Source: Pelargonium nanum
Taxonomy: Eukaryota > Streptophyta > Magnoliopsida > Geraniales > Geraniaceae
Length of the DNA: 41,496 nt
Direction of reading: 5' to 3'
NCBI GenBank assembly: GCA_036897485.1
Contig: JAYMTF010000274.1
Coordinates: forward strand, 1 to 41,496
Shown: piece after piece, positions 1 to 11,706 of the stretch
Layout: every line of letters starts with the position of its first letter
Position numbering within the stretch: the stretch's first letter is position 1
Made by a program: the position numbers and the translations under genes
The notes under the pieces: model-generated
What the model saw: only the letters and a program-made list of their open reading frames with translations
Told to the model about the DNA's origin: nothing
Databases searched by the model: none

Positions 1-3000
1 CAAAGGTTCCAGTTGGTGACCAGCCTTCTGACATTGAAGCACGAATTAGAACAATGATCATGTCATACATCAAAGTTCAAACCTGTCTCATTCTAGCTGT
101 TACTCCTGCTAATTCAGATTTAGCGAATTCAGATGCTCTTCAAATAGCAGGAAATGCTGACCCTGATGGTAAATATGTTCTGCTATTGTTAATATTCTAT
201 TCTAAGTTTTTATTCCTTATCTGGCACTAAGGTTTTAATTTGGTTGGCAGGTGTTCGAACCATAGGTGTGATCACAAAGGTACAGTAAATCTACCCTGGA
301 TTCCTCTTCCGTTTTGATGTGTTTACAACATTTGCTACATGTTAACATATTTTTATGACGTTTGCCTTATTTATATGTTCATTTATTTATTTTTATCTAT
401 GTTTCAGTTGGATATTATGGACCGAGGTACTGATGCCCGTAATTTACTCCTTGGAAAAGTAATACCCCTTCGACTTGGTTATGTTGGCGTCGTCAATCGC
501 AGTCAAGAGGTAGTTTTTTTTATATTCTATAATACTGAAATTCTTTTTATTTGTGGTGGTTGTATGTAGTTGCTGTTATGGAAGTAGTATTTTCCTGTTA
601 TAGATGTAGGTGGTTGGTCAATGTTGTTTTTCTTATGCTTTCTTCTGTGCACATTTGTATATATGGAAGAATGGATATTACATAAGCAGTGATGCATGAT
701 CGTTCTCTGTTGCGTTTTGTACACTCATATTATGCTTTTGTATGTTGTTCACACTCTGAATTATTTCTCTCATTTCATTTGTTTCCAGCAATTGAAGTGT
801 TCCTGCTAGTGATTTTGCTAATTAATAAGTTATGAACTTTTCTTCCTATGTGCTAACAACAAATTGGGAGAATTGGCAATATATCCATCTGCATTGACAT
901 GATGTGTGTCTGACATCAATATTGTGAATTTAGAAAATTCATCGCATAAAGTAAACTGCCCTCCAATTTTAGCTGCACAGATTGCATGATTGTGGTCAAG
1001 TTGTTGGTAGATAGGAAAATACTTGTGCTCATATATACTTAACCGAGTAAAATTCGAATTAGGCCATTGGATAAATAAGTTGAAAAATAAATGTTAGTTA
1101 TTTGTAAGGTCAATTTGATACTATAGGACCAGTTTGCTGGGCATTCTTCTGATATTTGTTTGCCTAGTGCGCCAGCTTACTAAAGTGTTGCCTAAATAAA
1201 ATTTGGGAGTTTTTTTTGTTAATATAGTGAAATTAGTCACTTTTCTCGGGGCTTTGTTTGTACAGTGACTAAAATATATTGTGGTTTGTTCATCAGAGCC
1301 ACAACGTTCACATAGTTTTCAGGTCGAGAAGAACTGAGAGTGTTGCTCATGATATGAGTTTCACTCTTAAGGCAGATTTCCAGAAATAGTTTAACTTTCT
1401 GAATATTCGTTTAATTTGATATCATCCTACCAACAGGATATTTTGCTGAACCGGAGTATAAAGGATGCACTTGTGGCTGAGGAGAAGTTCTTCCGAAGTC
1501 GTCCAGTATGACCAAGCTACCATCTAAGTTATCATTTATGACTCATATGGTTTTATATGATCAAATTATTTACTAGTACTGTTGTCATATAGATATACAA
1601 TAATATAGCTGATCGCTGTGGAGTCCCTCAGTTGGCAAAGAAGTTGAACCAGGTAAGGCATTTTGATGCTCATTCCTTCCTTTCGCCCTCCTTTTCTGTC
1701 CTTTCCCCCCAAAATAATATTCTTGCTACAATAACATTACCATATCAAATTATTTGCAGATTCTAGTACAGCATATCAAGACTGTACTTCCTGGTCTAAA
1801 GTCACGCATAAGTTCTGCACTGGTTTCTGTTGCTAAGGAGCATGCCAGCTACGGAGAAATTACAGAATCAAAGGCATGTTTTATTCTTTATCAAGATTGT
1901 CCATCCTGCCTTGTTTAGTCGAGTCGAAATTACTTTCTAAAAAATGATGGGTCCACCCACCTTAAGAGAATATCATTTGTTTTCTTATGGAACATGTGCT
2001 GCCAACCAAACATCAGCTACACCTTTTCATTACAAATGCATTTTGTTGAGGTTTTTGTCCATTAGTATTATTCCTTTTTGCAGTCATTTTGTTGCAGATT
2101 TTGTTTAGGCAGAATGTGTCATAGTAATGCTGCATATCATCCAGTGTATGATATATGGACTGGAGATTATATATTCTAGTAGCAAAATGATTTTCATAGT
2201 TCGTATCTTCTGTCTGTAGTTATTTCCTTAACTCACACACAACCTACATTTTTGGCTGGTTTATGTCAGTGATAGTCCACTTAATGTTAAATGTATCTAA
2301 TGTCCACCTTCCAGTCTTCTCTTTCTGATTCCTTTGTGCTTATATTTCATTTTTATGCAACACTTTATGATCAATAGGCTGGTCAAGGGGCTCTTCTTCT
2401 GAACATTCTTTCAAAATATTCTGAAGGTAAACATCATGTTGTTTTCATCGTTGTCTTAGACTCTCATTTGAAGTCATCAATCTTTATTTTTCCCGGCTCA
2501 AATCATACTTGGTTTCATTATTCCTGAATGCTTTGTTGGAAACAGCATTTTCTTCAATGGTTGAGGGAAAAAATGAAGAAATGTCAACATCTGAGCTGTC
2601 TGGTGGAGCACGAATTCACTATATTTTTCAATCGATCTTTGTGAAGAGCTTGGAGGTATGTTTTTATTTTAGTATTATTTTAACACATACCTTTTCTGGA
2701 TCAAATTTTATCTTCTTGTTTTCTGGTCAGCCATATATTCATGGTCCCTTGTTCCATGTATTAGCATTGCAGTTAACTCAACTATCAAAAAGGAATCTGG
2801 AAACAGATTTTCTTTGGCATCTGAAGCAATTTGTTCTTTTATGCAGGAGGTGGATCCTTGTGAGGACTTGACTGATGATGACATTCGAACTGCCATTCAG
2901 AATGCTACTGGTCCCAGATCTGCATTATTTGTACCAGAAGTACGTTCTGTTCTAATTTATTTATAATATTTCTTTTTCGTGAAAACTAAGTTTACTTGCC

Positions 3001-5483
3001 AAACAGTGTGCGTTTGAACATATATACTTGTATGCCATGCATGTGCTTTATGAAGTTCTCAATTGGGTTTGTATATGTAGCATATGATTTAATTTTAAGT
3101 TCATCTGTATAGGTGCCATTTGAAGTTCTTGTACGGAGGCAGATAGCTCGATTGTTAGATCCAAGTCTTCAGTGTGCTCGGTTTATATATGATGAATTAA
3201 TGAAGGTATGGAAATTCTGATAGATCCGTCTTTCTAGCCCGAAGGTTCGATCAGTTGCATGTCTAGAACTCTGAAATGATCTGTTTATCCTTTCAGATAA
3301 GCCATCGCTGTATGGTAAACGAACTGCAGCGATTTCCAGTTCTGAGGAAGCGAATGGACGAAGTCATTGGGAACTTTTTGCGAGAAGGCCTTGAACCCTC
3401 TGAGACAATGATAGGACACATTATTGAGATGGAGGTAGCTGAAATAAACATAATTCGAATCTTATGCATTCTGGGCACTAAAAGCACCTGAATTGTGTAG
3501 ATATATCTTTTTTTTAACTACTACATCATCTTAAATTTGCAGATGGACTACATAAATACTTCACACCCAAATTTTATTGGTGGGAGTAAAGCTGTAGAAA
3601 CTGCAATGCAACAGGTCAAGTCTTCTAAGGTGGTTCCTCTTCCCATTTCTAGGCAAAAGGTATTATCACTCATCAATGACAGTGATTAATAGTTTTATTT
3701 GTCTGGATCTATATTTTCCGTACTTAGATCATTCTTTTTTTTTTAATAGGATGGTGTAGATCATGATAAAGCACCTACATCTGAAAGAAGTTTGAAATCT
3801 AGAGCTATTCTTGCTAGACCTGTAAATGGAATTGTGCCCGATCAGGTATGTGATACTTGTCTCTTTGCTGGGTAAACAAGACTCTTCTATAATTGCAATT
3901 TTCTAGTCTTGAATAGTTAATGCCACGATAAAGTTTTATTTGGGTGATCATGGATTCATGGGTAGAAGATTCCTGAAGCTATTTGAATTTGGTTAATTCA
4001 TCATCGTCACGTTCCTCTCGTTAGTCCTGTTTTATAATCTCTATTTGATGACAGGGTGTTCGGCCTCTGCAAGATGGTGACAAAGTTGTTAATTCTGGTA
4101 ATTTAAATATAGCTTTTGGTTGCTAAAAGTAGTTTTTGTTATTGTAATAACTAAAATGGAACTAGAATTATGAATGTTCTTAATTTGTGCATCGATCATC
4201 AATCAGGAAACATAGCTAGTTCAACCTGGGGAATTTCATCAATTTTTGGTGGGAGCGATAACCGGGTGGCTCCAAAAGAGAACTTTGTAAACAAGTCTTA
4301 TAATGAACCCGTTCATGCCATGGAACAAGCTTTGTCTATCATCCATTTGAGAGAAGTATGTACAAGGGCTTACCTGTCCACCATTCTGCTTCCATTTAAC
4401 TTGTTTTTTTATTCTAACAAAACATAATTTTGATATACTTGAAGCCCCCAACGGTCTTGAGGCCCTCAGAAAGCCACTCAGAGCAGGAGAATGTTGAAAT
4501 TGCAATCACAAAGCTACTCTTGAGATCATACTATGACATTGTTAGGAAGAATATTGAGGATTCAATACCTAAAGCAATCATGCACTTCCTGGTAATTTTA
4601 TCTGCCTTGTAGTATCCTTTCAGCAATATTTCTGAAGAGCAATGCCATTGTATTAGTTTATTGTTCGATCGTCTATAAGTACAACTGATCTCAAGTAATT
4701 TTCAAATTTTGATACCTGTCTATGATTCATACATGCAGGTAAATCATACAAAACGTGAGCTGCACAATGTCTTCATAAAAATGCTTTATAGGTGAACATA
4801 AATGTCCACTGATTGCTTGAAATTATTGCTGCTTGGTTATGTAGTTACCTACTGTATTAAAACTTGCCTTTTGTGTTGACTGGTTCGTGTGCTATATCTG
4901 TTTCGTTATCCAAAACAGAGAGAACTTGTTTGAAGAGATGTTGCAAGAACCTGACGAGGTTGCCGCAAAGAGAAAGCGCACTCGTGATACACTCCGAGTT
5001 CTTCAACAGGCTTTCCGGGTTAGTTCTTCTTGATTTATGTAAATGGCAGTGGTTATGTGAATCAATCTAATATCTTGAGGATCTTAGAGTTGCATATGTG
5101 TTCATATTAAAACCATGATTCTCGCATATATTGGCGTGCTTGAATCGCTGTTGGGATTTTTGTTTCTGGTTTTCCACTGTATGTATTTACTTGCTCTTCT
5201 ATTTTGGTAGACACTGGATGAATTGCCCTTGGAAGCAGAAACAGTGGAGAAGGGTTACGGTTTGGGTGGTGGTGATACCACTGGGTTGCCAAAGATCCAT
5301 GGGTTGCCAACCTCGTCAATGTATTCAACAAGCAGTGGTTCTTATGATTCTTACACGGCTTCTCCCAAGAACTCTAGGTCTCGGAAGTCCACTCATTCTG
5401 GAGAGCTACAATACGCCAATGCAGATTCCAATGGAAGCGGACGGAGCTACATGCCAGGTTTCTATCCATCTATTGATGGGTAA
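1..5483 (+). CDS. DRP3: DRP3-type dynamin-related GTPase (5' end missing)
   Basis: Large dynamin-family GTPase that assembles on mitochondria and peroxisomes to drive fission. Exons read in frame: 1-168 (first full codon at 3), 251-279, 408-509, 1437-1505, 1593-1652, 1760-1873, 2378-2426, 2546-2655, 2847-2939, 3113-3205, 3297-3434, 3543-3659, 3750-3845, 4055-4097, 4207-4355, 4445-4591, 4739-4791, 4919-5018 and 5211-5483, giving 666 residues plus stop. The window opens just after the G3 region ([15 protein letters not shown]). The G4 motif TKLD spans exons 2/3 and the G5-type VNRSQ ends exon 3. The middle domain follows ([20 protein letters not shown]), then a variable linker and the GTPase effector domain ([20 protein letters not shown], with [11 protein letters not shown]). 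About 140 N-terminal residues with the P-loop are missing. Intron 6 starts with GC instead of GT. The stop lies inside a donor-like GGTAAG, so a further 3' exon is possible but not needed. Family assignment is firm; 3A versus 3B is not decided. Confidence 0.95.
1874..2377 (+). other. GC-AG intron of the DRP3 gene
   Basis: The exon before it ends with the codons for TESK (AAG at 1871-1873) and the exon after it starts GCTGGTCAA, giving the conserved dynamin sequence [12 protein letters not shown]. The intron begins GCATGT and ends ATAG, so the donor is GC. No GT donor nearby keeps this protein junction intact. Every other intron I placed in this window is GT-AG. Confidence 0.8.
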
Positions 5484-6606
5484 GCTGTTCAAAATCAGTC
5501 TTTTTACTGTTATCCAGCATTTTATATTCATTTAATTGATTAGTCCAATATATCCAAAGATAATTGGAGTAGTATCACCGTTGGAGCCGAATCGTTAAGG
5601 AGTAAAAGTTTTGTTTAAGTTGATGTTTGGATCTCAAATACTGGGCATTGCCTGCTATATGATATAAGGTTTGATGATTCATTGTTCTGTGAAGCTCCGT
5701 AGAAGAATAATTGGAGCAAAGCTGTAATCAACTATGTGATTGTAGTCGTTTATAAATTTCCTCTTTGGTCCGTACACCGATTATCTCATACTAGCATAGT
5801 CTCTTGAGTTGCTTCTTTTTACACGATACAGTGACATTTCATGCTTGAGCTGATGTGCAGACCTGTTGTGAATATTATCATATACAATGGGTTGAATTCT
5901 AAGAAGTTAATATGTATGAATTATCATTATCGAGTACTTGTTGAATTGTTCGGGAACTCTAGCAAATTTCTTGCAGCTTTTTTTTTTTGGGTCAGCCACG
6001 TAGGAGGTATAGGCAGCTCGGCAAAAATTTAAGCAAAGACTTCATCTAAAAATTCTTGCACAGTTTCTTAAAAGCTATTTTTTCACATGAGCTCCGCCTA
6101 CTGTAGCCTCCTTGGGGAGCTCATTCTTGTTAAATTTCATCACTACCTTTCAACCGTTTCAAGTTAACGAAGAAAAAAAAGATCATTGTGTTGCATACTT
6201 GACTTTGCACTCTCCTGGTCAACCATGTTCTCTTCAGTAAATTTTTATCCAAATTTTCCTACTCATGATTATTTTGGTCCATAAAACATTTTAAATGTTT
6301 TGCAATTTTAGTTACCAAACAAGCACTAAATGGAAGGCTGGATGTTGATGTAGAAGTTGATAGTTTGGTGAGCGAGCTGCTAGAACAAACGCGGTTAGAT
6401 GTAGCAAATGAAAAAAAAAAAACTAACTCTGGCGAAACTATTCACATTTTGTAGATTAGAGGTACCAACTACCAAGTTGACGGTATGAATCATTTCCAAT
6501 ACAAAAGAAAAAATCTGTCTAAAATATTAAACACTTCTAAAAAATCTAATGTTAGTAAAATCAGCACTGTGCCTTGCCGGAGCAAGGATTTTGATCAACA
6601 TGTCAT
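5484..6606. other. Convergent intergenic region, DRP3 / first GATA gene
   Basis: This holds the 3' untranslated sequences of two genes that point at each other. It is AT-rich with short homopolymers (for example a T run near 5980 and A runs near 6171 and 6411). I see no supported coding region or transposon with readable ends. Confidence 0.6.
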
Positions 6607-9600
6607 TCAGGTCCCAGGCCAGTCCGAATCAATATCAGCCATATCAACCTGTACATTATCAGTGTGCAGATGAGACTAAAAATCTCCAGCTTTAAACCCA
6701 ACTGAAGCTTATCTTTAGATGACGGTAAAAGATCCCATTTGATTCCTGAACTTTTGTGTGTTAGTCCAATTTGGTCCATGAACTTTGAAATATTGACCCA
6801 ATTTCGTCCCTGAACTTTTGATATAAGCCTCCAGTGTAAGTACTATTTTGGGTCAATATTTCAAAGTTCATGGAATTTTTTGGGTTAAAAAAAGTTCAGA
6901 GACCAAATTGGGTCTTTTACCTTAAATGACTCAAGTCAGATTTGCTCACCTGTTCATCAAAATTGGAAGGAATCTCAAATTCTGTCCCTGATGCAGTACC
7001 CAGCTCATCTAGAGTATCCTGCAGCGCCTGACATAAATAAGATAGTTCATATTTTAGAAATACATGTTGGTACTATTTTACATGGACAATTGAGAAGCTA
7101 GTCTAGAGACCATCCATGATAGGCAGCATTAAAATGAATACTACTGAGGTAAAACTCAGCCGTAAAAATGCAGCTCCTGACATAAATAACATGCTTTTAA
7201 AAATACATGTTGATACTATTTTACATGGACAATTGAAATGCTGGTCTAGAAACCATCCATGATAGGCAGCATTAAAATGAATACTACTGAAGTAAAATCT
7301 CAGCCGTAACAACAGAGCTTAACAACATAATATGTTTAAGGAATTGATATTTACTGTGTTACTGTGGGCATAGTTAAGCTAATACCTAAACGAAAATGTG
7401 TTTGCTAAAATATACTTGACAGCCACCATCAGTACTAACCTCTGTCATTAAGATTACACATTGAACAGATAACAAACAAAAATACCTCTTCGTCGAGGTT
7501 GACTGATGTGTTGTCCATTTGCATAGCCAAATGAACACTAATAGCTTCTGCGGTTGCCATTGAGTCCTGCCCAGATATGTCAATCCAAAAATTAATATCG
7601 GACGCACCACATAAGCCACAAACAACTAGTTAGATACCTTTACTCATGGACAAGCTTTTGAAGTTAAAACAAACAGGAATATAAATATTCAAAACAAAAT
7701 ATTATAAATGCATCATTAATTCATTACAATGTAAAAACAATATATTAATGTAAGGTAATACTAGGAAATGAAATATGGGGTCTCTCGATGATATGATACT
7801 GCAATATTGTTCCTACAACATCAAATATTATACCTTTAAACTAAATGAAATAACAGATAAAAGTTCAGGAAGTGTCAACCTCTCTCTACATTTAGGCACC
7901 TTAATCCAAGCCATGGAGGCTGAGGCCATGCATGTAGGACTTGTCAACCCAACTCAAACCCCCCCTTCTACATAATTGGCACTCATTTCAATGAATTTAT
8001 ATAGCCTGCTAGGTGGTCACTACTAGGTTGCTTGAAGGATAGGTCTTATGATAGTTCATTAGTGTGAAAATAAATGCATTGTAACATTTCTTCCAGTTTG
8101 AAGAAAAAGAAAAAAGTTCTCATACCTGCTCCTTAAGCCTCAAGGAAGGATTTTTGGGATCCAATTGTACGGGCTTAGTTTCTTCCGGGCTTCCCTAATG
8201 ATTTGAAAGGGAGCAGGCAAGCAAATGACAAGACAATAGATCAATAGTGATTTATGCATCTCATACAGCTATAAAATAGTAATAAGTATTATTTTATGTA
8301 GAACCACTCCAAATTCCCCAATGTACAGGAAGATCAATACACTTCATCTGAAACACAACTAATTCAAAGAGATCGTACCATCTCATCATGGTCTGGATAG
8401 GAATTGTCTGGTTCCATGTTAAGTGGCTTAATATCACTTGGAGTTCCCTGAAGAATATGCTTCACAATCAAATTTCTCAATCAAGATAAGATTATGTCAT
8501 TTCAACGAAATGAAATTAGTTCTAAAGACCCCTATGAGAAAATTTTGGTTGAGTTCCACATACAAAGCAATAGCAGAAAATAAACACCAGTCATGGCTGT
8601 TGTCTGTTGATTCCTATTTCGAGTAAAGAAAAAAGAAAAAAGTGGATCTCTACAATATTTTTGTATCAGTAACAAAAAGAAGATTCAATAGAAAGAAAGT
8701 TTATGAAAGCGGTTAACAATTCCAGAATACATACTAGCTCATTCTGATCCATAGAAACATTTCTTCCCCCTTTTGAAAGATCCCTCAAAGTTCCCTTCAA
8801 ATGCAATAAGCATTATGAGATATGGGTCAGCATACATAGCCAAAACACGGAAAATTATTACAAACTTCTAGTTTCAGGATCATTACAGCTAAATTATACA
8901 CAAATGAGCACATGAGCAAAATTCAAATTTATAGAAGCTAACGCGACAAAAAAAAAACTGCAGACCAAACTCCAATGATGTACACAAGGAACAAGGAATG
9001 ATAATATTCTTATTCTCCAACACGACAGGCAATATATTTCTGATTTCTGATATAGTATATGATACCTACACTAATAAAACTATACATGTGTGAGGGACAT
9101 TATTTTTGGATTACATATATCAGTGAGGATAAAAAAAATATCTCTGCAAGGAGGCTTATCCATTTGAAAACAGCTACACCCTGAACCCAATGTTAAATGC
9201 TGAATTTATTTCACATATACAGGACCTGGTATGCAAACAACTGTAAATAACCAGAGATTAAAGAACAAACTGCCCTTGAGCTGCTGGTCAGGATAGATTT
9301 CTTGTGCTAAATTAATTCAGAGAGTTATTCTCACTACGGGTTTTAGATGCCAAAGTATGTTTCTATTAGAGAATGAAGCACAACACTAGACATCCCTTTT
9401 ATGCATGAATAAACAAAGGAAACATGCATGAAACTACTATAAGTCTATAATGATTAAAACTTAGGAACATTAGACTTCTATTAAAGATGCATATTCACTA
9501 ACACATGTAGAAAAGAATGTTAATCTGATAATGTAACAAAAGAACAGTTATAATGAATAAATGCAGAGATTACATGAATATGGAACAATATGTTGAACAT

Positions 9601-11706
9601 ATTTTACCTACCTTATTCGCCCACATAAGTCCACAAGCATTGCAAAGAGTTCTAGGACCAGCTGGGCCTCGTCGCATTGCTGGAGTAGACTTTTCACCTG
9701 TTCCACAATGCACACATCTACGTTCACTAGAAGAGAAATGCGACAACAAAACCAGCAAAAAACAAGCACAGAATTAGAGTCAGTTAATGACAACTTAAGA
9801 ACCATCAAGATGAAACACCTTCAAAATTGAAGTACTACAATTTTAAACTCACACATATTCAAGACGAGGCGTGCCATCGCTTGAATCCCAATTTCCTTCA
9901 TCTGTTTTGTAAGAGTCCTTCACAGATGCAAACTGCCCATTTTTGCGATGCATCCTAGCAGAAAATAGAAGTGCATTTAATAACAGAATGGGCATCTACA
10001 TAATCTCAAGTGATCTAAGAAATGTTGGTCATAAAGGTAAAATTTAATCAAGTACAGTACATCAAATATTAAAAATAATAAAGAAAAAGAAGCTTTGCTT
10101 CAAGATAGCAGTTTTGCCCACAAACACTAAAGACGGCACTGTGGACCTGTGGTTAGAAAAATAGAGTAACCAAATCATACAGTGCAACATCAACACCCAA
10201 TATATATAATTAATGCACAAACTCAATAATAAAATCACTATCATATACAGAATGGGCTTCTCTATACTCTATAGCCCCCCATATAGATGTCGTTACAGAT
10301 TGCAATTACCTCTGAGCAACCTCTTTTCGGCAAGTGTACCGAATTTTCTTCTCAAAGCACCTCTCTTTCCGCTTTTCGCGGAACCTAACCAAGGAGGCAA
10401 TTCTTCGTGAAAGTTTCGAACCTCGTGAAGCATCACCAACACCCTGGAATACAAGATATAAAAACACCAGACGAACTTCAATGAATTAATACTCTCCGAG
10501 CAAAATCAAAGTGATGTAGGATTACCCTGGCATTTTGCTGTAGCAAAAACTCAGAGCTGGGCACACTACTTGGTACATCACGCCCTCCCAATAGTAATAG
10601 CACAGCTTGCACCTGTCATAAAGATACCCGGGAAAATTAAGAGAGAACATACTCAATCACCTTAGGACAAATATGAAACCTTCCAAAATGATGACTGTTG
10701 TACACATTCAAATACCTCACTTTCTAATATAGTTAGATTGTAAGTTCTTAACCTACAGTATTGACTATTGTAACTAATCAGAGGAACATGGAACTCAACA
10801 TATCCTGTTAGCATGGTGCAGTAGAAAGCGCAGGCGCCCAATTTAACTCAGCCCCTTCCTAGTTCATCCTATCAGATACTACAAGTAGGTATTTCACATT
10901 CCAGAAAGAAATTACATAAAATCTAACAATTGGCTTGCACAGCAAAATATAAAAGCAAGGAATCTATAACGTTTGAAGCTGTTTTAACTCGGTTACTAGC
11001 ATTTCACTGCTGCACACAACAAGACATGAAATCCATGAAATTAAAGTTCCAATGAAGACATCAATTCATCAGGAAGAATAAAAAGTCCAGGAACAAAAAG
11101 TCGGAAATTGATGGATTTTGTCCAATCTAAGATGAATTTCCTTATGAAAATGAAATAAAAACAAAAACGCATTGACAGAGGCACACGATTACCATTTTTT
11201 TAATCATGAAACCAAACAGCCCAAGCACAAACTCACAAAATTAGCTAAATGAGACACTAATTTGGGCAAGAACTCAGCTAAACAAGACCAAAATCACTTC
11301 CATTTCGTCACCATTTCTCAGAAACCAAACACTAGCAGCAAGCCAAAAACAGCAGCTAACCTTCTGAGGCGTAACAGCAGGGAACACATAAACCTCCCCT
11401 TCGAAAGCGATAGTAAGCTCACTCGTCCGACTCAACGGAGCACCTCCTCCTCCTCCACCACCACCAGAACTATCCACCTGAGCATCCTCCACGCCATAAT
11501 GACTCACAGCCCCGGCCTTATGGCCCCCAGGCTCCCCCCCCGCCGGCGTCCACCGCCACCAACTCAAACCCTCCCCCGTCGCCGTCGATCCGTATCGGAA
11601 TCTGCTGATGCATGTACTGATGATGACGATGATGATCCTCCTCCTCCCGCTCCCCATACTGTGCCATCATTTGCGGTGGCTGTGAATGCAAATTAACCAC
11701 GCTCAT
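6607..11706 (-). CDS. TIFY-CCT-GATA zinc-finger transcription factor (ZIM/ZML type), reading frame broken in exon 1
   Basis: Nuclear DNA-binding protein of the plant group with TIFY, CCT and GATA domains (GATA24/25/28, ZIM/ZML in Arabidopsis). Exons in transcription order: 11706-11361, 10612-10526, 10443-10310, 9954-9853, 9726-9612, 8794-8735, 8447-8379, 8194-8126, 7566-7486, 7027-6950 and 6675-6607, about 402 residues once the frame is continuous. TIFY ([12 protein letters not shown] ... [11 protein letters not shown]) is near residues 98-130. CCT ([17 protein letters not shown]) spans about 158-197. The zinc finger is class C, C-X2-C-X20-C-X2-C, about 227-254. Small acidic exons make up the C-terminus, ending DIDSDWPGT. 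The start at 11706 opens a His- and Gln-rich leader ending QQIPIRIDG, as in homologues. Exon 1 is 346 nt, one base too many: the frame shifts at an 8-base run (11534-11541). A MITE sits in the last intron and a 149-bp tandem duplication in the one before. All exons after the first join in phase. Confidence 0.9.
6724..6921. mobile_element. Foldback Mutator-type MITE, 198 bp, in the last intron of the first GATA gene
   Basis: The outer ends form an inverted repeat over about 32 bp (27 matching), starting GGTAAAAGA and ending TCTTTTACC. A perfect 26-bp inner inverted repeat pairs 6775-6800 with 6849-6874. Flanking 9-bp direct repeats, TTAGATGAC (6715-6723) and TTAAATGAC (6922-6930), match at 8 of 9 positions. 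A 9-bp target duplication with long inverted ends is typical of Mutator-like MITEs. It encodes nothing. Confidence 0.8.
7021..7317. repeat. Tandem duplication, about 149-bp unit, two copies
   Basis: Copy 1 (about 7021-7169) and copy 2 (about 7170-7317) share long near-identical blocks such as ACTATTTTACATGGACAATT and CCATCCATGATAGGCAGC. The duplicated unit includes the 3' splice site used by the 7027-6950 exon of the first GATA gene, so a second acceptor lies upstream in the same intron, around 7177. Confidence 0.85.
11534..11541. other. Eight-base C/G homopolymer at the frame break of the first GATA gene
   Basis: On the coding strand this is eight G in a row inside a Gly-rich stretch. Read as it stands, translation from 11706 stops at TAA shortly after. 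The TIFY frame downstream differs by exactly one base, so a run of seven would make the exon continuous. Confidence 0.85.

Noticed and set aside
11274..11657. Uninterrupted ORF from an internal ATG at 11657 through the TIFY motif of the first GATA gene
   Set aside because: Its first 40 or so residues are unlike any homologue, while the frame from 11706 gives a typical leader ending QQIPIRIDG. The one-base break explains both better.
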